The position numbers and the translations under genes are program-made. A stretch of 64,000 nt of DNA, taken from Ulvibacter algarum. GTDB lineage: Bacteria > Bacteroidota > Bacteroidia > Flavobacteriales > Flavobacteriaceae. The DNA is taken from contig CANLBJ010000006.1 in NCBI GenBank assembly GCA_947488905.1, positions 124,001 to 188,000 of the forward strand, in the 5' to 3' direction. Below are positions 18,727-28,025 of this stretch, piece after piece. Position 1 is the stretch's first letter. Every line of letters starts with the position of its first letter. Below the pieces are notes generated by a model, which was not told where the DNA came from, made no database searches, and saw only the letters and a list, made by a program, of their open reading frames with translations.

Positions 18727-19247
18727 GCCCAAACCACACATCTATTAACCTAAAAGAACTCTCTTATTTAACCGGATTTTCTGTTTCTACAGTATCTAAG
18801 GCGTTAAATGACAAGTTGGATATTAGCGTAAAAACAAAAAGGTTGATTGCAGATGTAGCCGCAAAGCACAATTATGTACCTAATAGTTTTGCGGTAGGCT
18901 TAAGAAATAAAAAGAGTAATACGGTTGCTATAATTTTACCGCAAATAAATACAGATTTTTATAGCAACTTATTATTCAATTTTCAGAAAATAGCGGCAGA
19001 GCAAGAATATCGCATAGTTGTTTTTCAATCTTTTGAAACTGAAGAAAAAGAAACCGAATACCTAAAAAGTATTTGTGATGGCAGTATAGATGGTGCTATT
19101 GTTTTTACAAACACAGAAAATAATTTATATTCTAATAGTTATTCTATTCCTGTCACTACTGTATTGATAAACGATCTCAAAACGCAATCAAAAACAAAGG
19201 ATTACTATTCTCAAACTTTTGAAAGTCTATTAGACAAAATAGGCTAA
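18723..19247 (+). CDS. Short LacI-family regulator (C-terminally truncated)
   Basis: The first 60 residues are a normal LacI DNA-binding domain (LKELSYLTGFSVSTVSKALND, then the hinge region NSFAVGLRNKKSNTVAII). The periplasmic-binding-like ligand domain stops near residue 174, while family members have about 330-350. No continuation is visible in any frame before the next gene at 19320. The start overlaps the eda stop (ATGA). It may be a decayed regulator or a natural short form lacking half the sensor domain. A regulatory role in sugar-acid use is plausible but unproven. Confidence 0.8.
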   Translation: MSPNHTSINLKELSYLTGFSVSTVSKALNDKLDISVKTKRLIADVAAKHNYVPNSFAVGLRNKKSNTVAIILPQINTDFYSNLLFNFQKIAAEQEYRIVVFQSFETEEKETEYLKSICDGSIDGAIVFTNTENNLYSNSYSIPVTTVLINDLKTQSKTKDYYSQTFESLLDKIG

Positions 19248-19319
19248 TTTTGCAGCTAATACTTAGCTTAAAATCATGTCTTACTTCTTTGCCTTTACTG
19301 CAGTTATAAACTAGCCACT

Positions 19320-20162
19320 ATGTCTCAAAAATCTATTATCTACATGATAATTAGTGCTTTGGCATTTACATTTTTAAATGTTTTTGTAAAGCTTCTAGAC
19401 CGGTTTGACGTACCCCAAATTATTTTTTTTAGATCATTTGGGTCTTTAATTTTTACAAGTGCATTTTTAATTAGACAAAAGATATCTCCATTAGGTAATA
19501 AGAGAACGTTATTAGTACTAAGAGCCGTTGCGGGGTTACTTTCTATGGGCTTGTTTTTTGCAGCTTTAAAATACCTTCAAATGGGGTCTGCAGTCTCTTT
19601 ACGCTATATCTCTCCCATATTTGCAATGCTATTTGCACTCATATTTTTAAAAGAAAAGGTAAAGCGTATTCAATGGGTTTTTATTTTAATAGCCTTCTCT
19701 GGGGTTTTACTAATGAAGGGATTCAATGATTCTATGAGTACTATTGGACTATTATTAATTTTAGGATCTGCTTTATTAAGTGGTCTTGTTTTTATTTTAA
19801 TAAGAAAAATAGGAGACAGCGATCACCCTGTGGTAGTGGTGCATTATTTTATGCTAATTGCAGCAATTGTGAGTGGTATCTTTTCTATTACATACTGGAA
19901 ATCTCCTATTGGTATAGAATGGTTATTTTTAATATGTCTGGGTTTATTTGGGTATTTAGGACAATTGTATATGACAAAAGCGTTTCAATCTGGGCAAATG
20001 AACCTTATAGCTCCACTAAAATATCTAGAAGTTATCTTTACAATGGCGTTAGGTCTCATTTGGTTAAATGAAAAATATTCATTGTGGAGTTTAATAGGTA
20101 TTTTATTAGTGCTCTTAGGTCTCACATTAAACACATTGACAAAAAAAGCACCTAACTCATAA
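19320..20162 (+). CDS. EamA/DMT-family transporter
   Basis: A 280-residue protein with ten hydrophobic segments and the two-fold EamA repeat (for example SLRYISPIFAMLFALIFLKE and APLKYLEVIFTMALGLIWLNE). Such carriers export or import small metabolites; the substrate cannot be predicted. A 72-bp gap after the LacI-like gene leaves open whether it belongs to the alginate locus. It is convergent with the P-type ATPase gene, and no clear terminator is visible in the 51 bases between them. Confidence 0.88.
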   Translation: MSQKSIIYMIISALAFTFLNVFVKLLDRFDVPQIIFFRSFGSLIFTSAFLIRQKISPLGNKRTLLVLRAVAGLLSMGLFFAALKYLQMGSAVSLRYISPIFAMLFALIFLKEKVKRIQWVFILIAFSGVLLMKGFNDSMSTIGLLLILGSALLSGLVFILIRKIGDSDHPVVVVHYFMLIAAIVSGIFSITYWKSPIGIEWLFLICLGLFGYLGQLYMTKAFQSGQMNLIAPLKYLEVIFTMALGLIWLNEKYSLWSLIGILLVLLGLTLNTLTKKAPNS

Positions 20163-20213
20163 GCGTTAGCATCTTCCCTCCTATTGTTGATAGTATAATT
20201 TGTTTTTAGGCAA

Positions 20214-22721
20214 TCAAACTTTTTTATTAAGACTAATTCTCTTGTTCCATTTTACAACCTCATACCAAATGACAGATAGTAATCCCATTATTCCACTTAT
20301 TAGTATTAATGAAATATCTAATATTTCGAATTGAAAAAACTGGTTTACGGGTTTAACAAACAGAAGCAAAAATGCAATTGCTACTGTGATACTCGTTACT
20401 AAAACAATCAATTTATTTTTATACTTGATAGTTGTAAAAACCGAATATACAAAAGAGCGATTTACAAATGTTAAAAATATATTTGCTGAAATAAGCGTTG
20501 TAAAAACCATCGTTCTAGTAATAGCTTCATTATAACCTTGCATTACTGCATATTGATATACAAGCATAACTCCTAGGGTAATCATCAAACCTTGCAACAC
20601 ACTAGTTATTAACTCTTTTTTATTAAAAAAAGCTTCTGTAAATGGTCTTGGCTTTTGTTGCATTGTATTTTTTTCAAGAGGTTCATTTTCATAAACAATA
20701 GAACAGGTTGGCCCCATTATTAATTCTAATAGTATAATATGAACCGGAGATAATATATTAGGAAAAACCCAACCTAATACTAAAGGAATAAAGACCGTAA
20801 GTATAATAGGTATGTGAATAGAAATAATATATTGAATCGCTTTTTTAAGATTACTGTATATTTTTCTTCCCATTGCTACAGCAGCTACCATTTTTGATAA
20901 ATCATCATCCACTAATATTAATGAAGCTGTGTTTTTTGCTATTTCTGTCCCCTTTTTACCCATTGCTACTCCTATGTGTGCAGACTTTAATGCTGGGCCA
21001 TCATTAACACCGTCACCTACCATGGCTACTATCTCATTGTTTGCTTTTAAGGCATTTACTATTTTTAGCTTGGCATCAGGAAACATTCTTGTAAAAACTT
21101 GAGTTTTAGAAACTACTTTTGATAATTCTAAGGCAGATAGCTTCATCAAATCTTCTCCAGACATACTATGCTCATAGCCTATAAAACCTATTTGCTTAGC
21201 AATAGCTCTAGTTGTTTCTGCATTATCGCCAGTAATAATTTTTACAGTTATCCCAGCGCTATCAAAATCTTCTAGTACAGATTGAATATTTTGTTTTGGC
21301 GGGTCATAAAAAGCAACTAAACCCTTAAAATCAAATTTAAACTCTTGTTGTTTTATAGGATAATCATCTCCTTCAAAATTAGTTTGAGCTACACCAAGTA
21401 ACCTATACCCGTCTTTAGATAAATTTGAAATTACTTTTTTAATCTCTTCCACTTCTGCAGCGCTAAGCTTTGACACCTTTAATAAGGCTTCTGGAGCACC
21501 CTTTGCAGCAATTATTCTAGTTCCGTTTTTGTTTTGAAAAACATGTGTCATCATAGGAGGCTTTCCGTCTAATGGATATTCATGAACTATTTTAAATACT
21601 GGTCTTCTGTCTTCTAAAAACTGGCTTTCATAACTTTGATGAAGCGCTATTTCCATAGGATCAAAGGGAATAGGCTCACTTGCCCACATGGCAATTTCAA
21701 CTAACTCTTTATCATTATCATTAAATGCCTCGGTGGTTGAGATCGTTTTTTTGTTAGCAAAGCTATACAGCTTTGCTAGTGTCATTTTATTTTCGGTGAT
21801 TGTACCTGTTTTATCAATACAAATAATGGTTGCACTCCCCAAAGTTTCAACCGTTTTCATTTGTTTCACTACTACACCCATTTTCATTAATCGCCAGGCT
21901 CCCATTGCCATAAAAGTGGTAAATGCCACTGGTATCTCTTCTGGCAGAATACTCATTGCTAGCGTTAATGCTTTAATGAGACTATCTAAAATGTTATAAG
22001 ATTTAAAAAAGTTTATTGCCCATACTAGAATAAAAACAACAACTCCACCAATAACCATTTTCTTTACAAAATTGTTTATCTGTACCTCTAAGGGTGTTTT
22101 TTCTTCTAGTACATCTTCAAGGCTCTTTCCTATTTTTCCTAGTTTGGTATCAACTCCAATATTAGTAACGGTTGCTATTGCTAGACCGCTTGCTATCATG
22201 GTACCCATATAAATATGTTGATCTGTTGTTTGATTTTTATAAACCGAGTAAGACTCGCCTGTTAATATTGATTCATTTACAGAAAAATCATTAGAATGAA
22301 TAATAACACCATCTGCAGGTATTGTGACCCCTTCTTCTACCATTATACTATCTCCAATTACAATTTCGGTAGTTTTTATCTCAATAAGTTCTCCTTCTCT
22401 AATTACCTTACAATTAGGTCTTGTATAAACTTTCAGCTTTTCTAAGGCATCTCTACTTCTAGAATCTTGGTATAATGAGATAGCAGAAACCAAAACAATA
22501 GCTAGTGCTAAAAAAATACCATCATCAATGTTTCCTGTAATAAAATATATGGTTGATGTAACAAGCAACAGTATTACCATTGGTTCTTTTACAAGGCTTT
22601 TTAAAGCAAATAAAAGTCCACTTTCCTTTTTAAAATTTAGAACATTCTCACCGTGCTTTTCTCTAGCCTTTATAACTTCTTGATTAGAGAGCCCTTCTAT
22701 AATTTTGTTTTCTATAATCAT
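20214..22721 (-). CDS. Cation-transporting P-type ATPase
   Basis: An 835-residue P2-like ATPase: N-terminal cation-ATPase domain, actuator loop (LTGESYSV), phosphorylation site DKTGTIT, hinge MVGDGVNDGPALK, and ten membrane helices. The TM4 motif is LPEEIPVAF, where Ca2+ pumps have PEGLP. TM6 reads LLELIMGPTC, without the Asn and Asp that bind Ca2+ in SERCA-type pumps. The family is certain but the ion is not. A perfect -7 box TATTTTTG (minus strand, 22798-22791) lies 29.5 bp from the centre of a Crp/FNR-like palindrome. Confidence 0.93.
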   Translation of the reverse strand: MIIENKIIEGLSNQEVIKAREKHGENVLNFKKESGLLFALKSLVKEPMVILLLVTSTIYFITGNIDDGIFLALAIVLVSAISLYQDSRSRDALEKLKVYTRPNCKVIREGELIEIKTTEIVIGDSIMVEEGVTIPADGVIIHSNDFSVNESILTGESYSVYKNQTTDQHIYMGTMIASGLAIATVTNIGVDTKLGKIGKSLEDVLEEKTPLEVQINNFVKKMVIGGVVVFILVWAINFFKSYNILDSLIKALTLAMSILPEEIPVAFTTFMAMGAWRLMKMGVVVKQMKTVETLGSATIICIDKTGTITENKMTLAKLYSFANKKTISTTEAFNDNDKELVEIAMWASEPIPFDPMEIALHQSYESQFLEDRRPVFKIVHEYPLDGKPPMMTHVFQNKNGTRIIAAKGAPEALLKVSKLSAAEVEEIKKVISNLSKDGYRLLGVAQTNFEGDDYPIKQQEFKFDFKGLVAFYDPPKQNIQSVLEDFDSAGITVKIITGDNAETTRAIAKQIGFIGYEHSMSGEDLMKLSALELSKVVSKTQVFTRMFPDAKLKIVNALKANNEIVAMVGDGVNDGPALKSAHIGVAMGKKGTEIAKNTASLILVDDDLSKMVAAVAMGRKIYSNLKKAIQYIISIHIPIILTVFIPLVLGWVFPNILSPVHIILLELIMGPTCSIVYENEPLEKNTMQQKPRPFTEAFFNKKELITSVLQGLMITLGVMLVYQYAVMQGYNEAITRTMVFTTLISANIFLTFVNRSFVYSVFTTIKYKNKLIVLVTSITVAIAFLLLFVKPVNQFFQFEILDISLILISGIMGLLSVIWYEVVKWNKRISLNKKV

Positions 22722-22790
22722 CTAAGCTATTTATTTACAAATCAAACACATAAAAATGTCTGGTTTTATTTATCTTATTAAAATACATCT

Positions 22791-22863
22791 CAAAAATACA
22801 GTGTGTTTTTTGACCGTAAGGTGATTTAAATCAATTTTAGTTAATTTATTATTCTGAAATTTG
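22791..22863. promoter_or_regulatory. Bidirectional Crp/FNR-like site with divergent -7 boxes
   Basis: The palindrome TGATTTAAATCA at 22822-22833 matches the FNR-type core TGAT-N4-ATCA. To its left, a minus-strand -7 box TATTTTTG (22798-22791) is 29.5 bp from the centre and serves the ATPase gene. To its right, GAAATTTG (22856-22863) is 28.5 bp away and serves the gene at 22902. This is the geometry expected for activation from about -41.5. Confidence 0.62.
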
Positions 22864-22901
22864 CAGCATCGGTTATCAGCTAATTATTTTAAAAACAGAT
22901 T

Positions 22902-23501
22902 ATGATTTGGAGCTTACTACTTATTAATTTTTTGACCCTAATGGGAAATACACCTAACGTTTCAGAAAAAAATATTTACTTTGATATTGTCCACAAAAAC
23001 AATATTGTGGGTAGCTTAAAAGCTTCTAAAACTAAAACAGATGCAATAACTACTTATAAAAGTGCGACAAATATTGAAACTCGAATTATTAAAGAATTTA
23101 GTGTTCATTACAACTACAATGTAGCATTTGAAAACGCTTTTTTAACAGATGCAGAAGTACATATTACTGTAAATAAAAAGCCTCACGCAGAGACTATAAC
23201 CAGATGGAAAGACACGTATTACCAGGTTATTAAAGACGAAAAAGACGAAACCAGCATTAATAAATCTATAAATTATGCTACGGTACAATTGTATTTTGAA
23301 GAACCCAAAAATATTACCACTTGCTTTTCTGAGCAAGATGCTAGTTTTAACACAATTATGGCAATGGGAAATCACACTTATAAAAAAATAAACTCAAAAG
23401 GAAATGAAAACTTATACTATTATAAAAATGGAAATTTAATAAAGGCAACTATAGATGGAGGAATAATAAAGTTTGATATCATTAGAAAAAACAACCACTA
23501 A
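22902..23501 (+). CDS. Secreted hypothetical protein (DUF6134-like)
   Basis: A 199-residue protein with an N-terminal hydrophobic stretch (MIWSLLLINFLTLMG) that may be a signal peptide. The rest is mainly beta-rich (IYFDIVHKNNIVGSLKASK, YYYKNGNLIKATIDGG). It resembles uncharacterised Bacteroidota proteins of the DUF6134 type, by memory of the pattern only. The cardiolipin synthase gene starts 3 bp later, so the two are probably co-translated. It could act at the cell envelope. No catalytic motif is recognised. Confidence 0.75.
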   Translation: MIWSLLLINFLTLMGNTPNVSEKNIYFDIVHKNNIVGSLKASKTKTDAITTYKSATNIETRIIKEFSVHYNYNVAFENAFLTDAEVHITVNKKPHAETITRWKDTYYQVIKDEKDETSINKSINYATVQLYFEEPKNITTCFSEQDASFNTIMAMGNHTYKKINSKGNENLYYYKNGNLIKATIDGGIIKFDIIRKNNH

Positions 23502-23504
23502 TAA

Positions 23505-24941
23505 ATGACCCTAGCGCTTATTTTATATTTTATTGTAGCCTTTGTTATTATGGGCAAGCTACTGCTTTATGGAATAAGACCTACTAAAACACTGGCTTGG
23601 TTATTAGTAATATTTACCGTGCCAGTGGGCGGTATGCTCTTCTACTTTATACTGGGCCGCAACCGTAGAAAAAACAAATTTTACACTTTAAAAAACACAA
23701 AAGAAGTAGTTGACTATTACACTAAAGTTGAAACCTACTACAATGCACTTGATAATGAGAAAGAAAGTGATTTTCCTAAAACTATTAAAGATCATGTTAA
23801 GCTAGCAAAACTTATTACAAAAGGATCTAAGTTTTTGCCCACTAAAGGTAATGAGTTAATACCTTTAAAAAATGGTGACCAAACATTTGACGCCATCTTT
23901 AAAGCTTTAGAAAATGCTGAACATTTTATTCATATTCAATATTATATTTTTGAAGAAGGTTTTTTAGCAGAAAGGTTCAAAACATTATTAATTGATAAAG
24001 CTAAAAAAGGCGTTGAAGTTCGTTTTTTATATGATGCATTAGGAAGCAGAACTTTAAGCAATAAATATATAAACAGCTTAAAAAAAGAAGGCATTCAAGC
24101 ATATAGCTTTTTACCTATGCGTCTAGGCAGATTACTGTCATCTATTAATTATAGAAACCATAGAAAAATAATAATAATTGATGGTAAAGTAGGGTTTACA
24201 GGCGGTATTAATGTTTCTGACAAGTATATAAAAGGAGATCCTGTATTAGGTAAATGGTATGATATGCATTTACAGTTAAAAGGAAGCATAGTTAATAGCT
24301 TACAGGCTGTATTTACAATGGACTGGACCTTTGCGAGCGGGTCTGATAATTTATTAAACCCTAAATATATTTTAAAACATAGTACCCCAGGAAAAACTAT
24401 TGCCCAAATTGTGGCAAGTGGTCCAGATTCAGATTTTTCTTCTATACAACAACTTTATTTTTCAATAATAAATAATGCAGAAAAACATGTCTATATCACA
24501 AATCCATATATTATTCCTGGCGAAGCAATACTTGAGGCACTACAAGTAGCGGCAATGAGTGGTATAGATATTAGAATACTACTATCTAAAAACTCAGACA
24601 GTTTTTTAGTTAAATGGAATGTGCGTTCTCACTTTGAAGCATTACTAGAAGCTGGCGTTAAAATTTATCTGTTTCCAGATGGCTTTTTACATAGTAAAGT
24701 TATAATTGCAGATGACGAGTTAACCTCAATAGGCACAGCAAACTTAGACATAAGAAGCTTTGAACAAAACTATGAGGTTAACGCTTTAATATATGATAAA
24801 GACATTAGCACCAATCTTAAAATTGATTTTTTAAAGGAGTGTGATAAAAGCATTATATTAGACTACAATGAGTATGTTAAACGATCAAAAGTAGACCGAA
24901 TGAAAGAAGGTATCGCTAAAGTTTTTAGCCCAATTTTATAA
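23505..24941 (+). CDS. cls: Cardiolipin synthase (phospholipase D family)
   Basis: A 478-residue membrane enzyme that joins two phosphatidylglycerols into cardiolipin. Two N-terminal membrane helices are followed by two phospholipase D HKD sites, NHRKIIIIDGKVGFTGG and LHSKVIIADDELTSIGTAN, each followed by the typical conserved motif. It forms a unit with the preceding secreted protein. The patatin gene follows after 58 bp, so the block combines lipid synthesis and possible lipid hydrolysis. Confidence 0.95.
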   Translation: MTLALILYFIVAFVIMGKLLLYGIRPTKTLAWLLVIFTVPVGGMLFYFILGRNRRKNKFYTLKNTKEVVDYYTKVETYYNALDNEKESDFPKTIKDHVKLAKLITKGSKFLPTKGNELIPLKNGDQTFDAIFKALENAEHFIHIQYYIFEEGFLAERFKTLLIDKAKKGVEVRFLYDALGSRTLSNKYINSLKKEGIQAYSFLPMRLGRLLSSINYRNHRKIIIIDGKVGFTGGINVSDKYIKGDPVLGKWYDMHLQLKGSIVNSLQAVFTMDWTFASGSDNLLNPKYILKHSTPGKTIAQIVASGPDSDFSSIQQLYFSIINNAEKHVYITNPYIIPGEAILEALQVAAMSGIDIRILLSKNSDSFLVKWNVRSHFEALLEAGVKIYLFPDGFLHSKVIIADDELTSIGTANLDIRSFEQNYEVNALIYDKDISTNLKIDFLKECDKSIILDYNEYVKRSKVDRMKEGIAKVFSPIL

Positions 24942-24999
24942 TAGATATTTATCGTTTATGGTTCATAACTAACTATCTTTAAATCATAAAAAACAAAAC

Positions 25000-25770
25000 A
25001 TGAACTTAGGCTTAGTACTATCTGGAGGAGGCGCAAGAGGAGCTGCGCATATTGGCGCAATAAAAGCTTTAGAAGAATTTGGCATAAAACCAACACATGT
25101 TTCTGGCACAAGTGCAGGAGCTATTGTTGGCTCATTATATGCAGCAGGGATAGGTTGGGCCGAAATATTAAATTTTTTTAAAACTATATCTATTTTTCAA
25201 ACCACTAGATATGCCCGTAACAAACCTGGATTTATTAATTCTGAAAAATTCTACGATGATCTTAAAAAATACCTCCCCGAAGACAACTTTAATGTTTTAA
25301 AAAAAGAGCTGTTTGTTACAGCAGCTAATGTTATTGATGGCACGTCAAAAACCTTTAGTAAAGGTCAACTTATAAAACCTATTATTGCCTCTGCTTCTTT
25401 CCCAGGTGTTTTTACGCCCACAGAAATTAACGGTAAGTTTTATATAGACGGCGGAACTTTAAACAATTTTCCTGTAGAGCCTTTAATAGAACCCTGTGAT
25501 AAAATAATTGGGATCTACGTAAACCCTCTTAAAAAGATTACCATAAAAGATTTAAAATACTCAATAGCAGTAGTAGAAAGAGCCTATAAAATTAAAGTTG
25601 CAGCAGAGTCAATGTTAAAATTTCCAGATTGTGATGTGATAATTTATCCCGAAGAGCTATTAAGTTTTGGGACTTTTGACATGAAAAATGTAGATGCAAT
25701 TTTTAACATAGGATATGAAAGCACAAAAAAAATACTTGAAGAAAAAAGAGATCTATTTCAAATATTATAG
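25000..25770 (+). CDS. Patatin-like phospholipase
   Basis: A 256-residue patatin-fold hydrolase. It has the oxyanion loop GGGARG, the nucleophile motif GTSAG and the dyad Asp in DGGTLNN, all in the usual order. No signal peptide is seen, so it is probably cytoplasmic or at the inner face of the membrane (RssA-like size). The neighbouring cls gene suggests a role in membrane lipid turnover. It is not linked to a defence operon here. Confidence 0.93.
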   Translation: MNLGLVLSGGGARGAAHIGAIKALEEFGIKPTHVSGTSAGAIVGSLYAAGIGWAEILNFFKTISIFQTTRYARNKPGFINSEKFYDDLKKYLPEDNFNVLKKELFVTAANVIDGTSKTFSKGQLIKPIIASASFPGVFTPTEINGKFYIDGGTLNNFPVEPLIEPCDKIIGIYVNPLKKITIKDLKYSIAVVERAYKIKVAAESMLKFPDCDVIIYPEELLSFGTFDMKNVDAIFNIGYESTKKILEEKRDLFQIL

Positions 25771-25803
25771 AAAAATAAATACGTGACTAATTAATTATTA
25801 AAC

Positions 25804-25846
25804 TGACCTATGTCATTTTATTATAACAGTATTGTTGTGACCTTTA
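25804..25846 (+). promoter_or_regulatory. Crp/FNR-like site upstream of sigma-like gene
   Basis: The palindrome TGACCTATGTCA (25804-25815) has symmetric TGAC/GTCA half sites. A weak -7 match GACCTTTA begins at 25839, 29.5 bp from the centre. The spacing equals that at three other sites in this block. The -7 match is poor, so this is the least certain of the four. Confidence 0.45.
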
Positions 25847-25874
25847 CTCATACTAATAAATAATTTTTAATATT

Positions 25875-26645
25875 ATGAATGCTAACATCACGTCTTACCA
25901 GAAAAAAAAAGAGTTCCGTCTATTTGTAACCAACACTTATACAGACTTAGTTAAGTACAAAAAAGAAGGTAACAAAACACACTTCAATAAATTAGTATTA
26001 AAAATTTCAGAAGATTTAAAAGACTATATAAATAGGCAATTTAATTCGGCAATAAAAAAGGGGCATTTTCCAAAAAACAAATACAAAGCAGATGATATTA
26101 TTGACCAGCTTTTTATTGAAATATATGACAACCTAGATGAAGTTAAACACCAAAACGATTTTTACGTTTGGCTTTTAAAAAAGACAAACGAATTATTAGA
26201 TGATGTTTTTGTAGATGAAGAATTTGATGAACTTTTCTTAAATAATATAGACGATTATACCAGACCAGAATGGGACGAGCTTCAAGAAAAATATAGTACA
26301 GATGGTGGTGGAGACTTATTAATGATAGAAGAACTTGATGACATGTCTTACAATCACAATGACTACACGCTAAACCACGTTTTTATTGAGAATAAGGAAC
26401 AAGCCTTAGTTGAAAAAATAGACAAAGATTTAAATGAAAGTGATTTACAAAAACACATAGGGATGGTATTGCACAACTTACCTACTAAAATGCGAAATGT
26501 ATTTGAACTCTTTACTAAAGATCATCTAACACTAGAAGAAATTGCTCAAGTAAGAAACTATACAATAGAGGAAACAAAAGCATTATTAAAAGGAGCAAAA
26601 AAAGCTTTACAAGTAAGTTTATTAAATAGATATTCTAAAGAATAA
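25875..26645 (+). CDS. Sigma-70-like protein (region 4) of unknown role
   Basis: A 256-residue acidic protein. The C-terminal 70 residues look like sigma region 4 (LPTKMRNVFELFTKDHLTLEEIAQVRNYTIEETKALLKGAKKAL), a helix-turn-helix. The N-terminal part is helical and may be a diverged sigma region 2. It could be an ECF-type sigma factor or a sigma-like transcription regulator. No anti-sigma gene is adjacent. A Crp/FNR-like site lies 60 bp upstream and a bidirectional terminator follows. Confidence 0.75.
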   Translation: MNANITSYQKKKEFRLFVTNTYTDLVKYKKEGNKTHFNKLVLKISEDLKDYINRQFNSAIKKGHFPKNKYKADDIIDQLFIEIYDNLDEVKHQNDFYVWLLKKTNELLDDVFVDEEFDELFLNNIDDYTRPEWDELQEKYSTDGGGDLLMIEELDDMSYNHNDYTLNHVFIENKEQALVEKIDKDLNESDLQKHIGMVLHNLPTKMRNVFELFTKDHLTLEEIAQVRNYTIEETKALLKGAKKALQVSLLNRYSKE

Positions 26646-26662
26646 ATAAAATAGAAATTTTA

Positions 26663-26702
26663 AAAAAATCCTGCTCAAAATTAATTTTGAGCAGGATTTT
26701 TT
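26663..26702. terminator. Bidirectional terminator between convergent genes
   Basis: A perfect stem (AAAATCCTGCTCAAAAT paired with its complement around a TA centre) is flanked by a T run on the right and an A run on the left. It therefore can stop both the sigma-like gene and the minus-strand DUF4010 gene. Confidence 0.92.
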
Positions 26703-26747
26703 AGTGCTAATTATTTGATGCCTTTGCAAATCTTTAAAATAAGAGGT

Positions 26748-28019
26748 TTAGGTAGCAATTAATATATAAAAGAACCCAACTAGTATAACACTCCCAAAAG
26801 CGAGCCCTATAAGCTTACCAGTAACTCTTGAGCCTTTAAAAAAACTTATACCAAGCTTCACAAACATATTACTTATTGTTGCAGCAATAATCACTGAAGA
26901 TGCTAGCGCTAATTTATCTCCTTCTAGAGAAAATTTTGCCATACTTATTGTTATAGCGTCTGTATCTGCTAACCCAGCAATTAAAGCAGAATAATACAAG
27001 CCACTTTCTCCAAAATACGCATTGCTATAAAAAACTGCAAAGAGAATTACTACATAAACCACCCCAAACTTTATGGCATTTAAAACATTTAATGGGTTGC
27101 CTAATTTTATATTAGTATCTGGCTTAGGGTCATCTTTACGCATTAACAATAAAGTAGCGACAACGCATATTACTGTTAATATACCAAACGGAATTGCCAA
27201 GTAATTTATAATCGCATTATTAAATAGATATGCTAATAGTGCTAGTCTAGGAAACATAATTGCCGAAGCAACAATAATCCCAGCACTATATTTTTTAGAA
27301 AGTTCTGGAGACTCTTTACTTCTTGAAGCATAATTCCAGGCAACCGCTGTACTTGATATAAGACCACCAAGTATAGCTGTTAAAATAATACCTCTTTTTG
27401 AACCTATAAACTTGACTAAAAAATAGCCTATAAAATTTAAGAAAGAAACAATAACAATAATAGTCCCTATCTCAAATGGGTTTAATAAACCCTCTGGACC
27501 ATATTGTTTATTTGGTAAAAAAGGGAGTATTAATAATGCTATTATTGAAAATTTAATAAATGCAAAAAGCTCTTCAGAAGTAATGTTACTTATTACAGAT
27601 CTAAATCTTGTTTTAAGTGACAGTAACGTAACTATAATGACAGCAGTAGCTACAGCATCTCTATAGAACTCAGCAGAAACCATACTACCTAAAACAAAGG
27701 TTGCTATTAATGCAAAATTAGTAGTCAACCCTTGTTTGTATTCTTCTTGTTTTTGAGAAAAGTTTATTAGTGCCAAAAACAAAATAAAAGCTCCCAAGCC
27801 CACAATTAACAACCAAGGGGTATATAGCTGCGTTAAACTAGCGATAGTAAAACCTAAAATAGCGACAATAGGAAATGTTCTAATTCCGGCGATGCCTTTT
27901 TCTTCTTTAAGTTTATCGTACTCTCGCTCTAGACCTAATATGAGCCCTATACCTAAACTAATGAGTACTCCCAAAATATAAGAGCCCACTAGTTCATTTA
28001 TTTCTTGATGTAATTGCAT
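26748..28019 (-). CDS. MgtC/SapB family membrane protein (DUF4010)
   Basis: A 423-residue inner-membrane protein with about 12 helices. The N-terminal half has the MgtC-like GLILGLEREYDKLKEEKGIAGIRTFPIVAILG pattern with the conserved Arg/Glu pair and RTF. The C-terminal half is DUF4010-like (GLADTDAITISMAKFS). The family is linked loosely to Mg2+ limitation, but function is not established. The small gene upstream ends 6 bp before this one starts, so they are co-transcribed. Confidence 0.88.
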   Translation of the reverse strand: MQLHQEINELVGSYILGVLISLGIGLILGLEREYDKLKEEKGIAGIRTFPIVAILGFTIASLTQLYTPWLLIVGLGAFILFLALINFSQKQEEYKQGLTTNFALIATFVLGSMVSAEFYRDAVATAVIIVTLLSLKTRFRSVISNITSEELFAFIKFSIIALLILPFLPNKQYGPEGLLNPFEIGTIIVIVSFLNFIGYFLVKFIGSKRGIILTAILGGLISSTAVAWNYASRSKESPELSKKYSAGIIVASAIMFPRLALLAYLFNNAIINYLAIPFGILTVICVVATLLLMRKDDPKPDTNIKLGNPLNVLNAIKFGVVYVVILFAVFYSNAYFGESGLYYSALIAGLADTDAITISMAKFSLEGDKLALASSVIIAATISNMFVKLGISFFKGSRVTGKLIGLAFGSVILVGFFYILIAT

Positions 28020-28025
28020 TTTATA

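Noticed and set aside
25000-25770. Patatin as a CapV-type CBASS effector
   Set aside because: It is 34 kb from the CBASS operon and sits with cardiolipin synthase; there is no CD-NTase nearby.
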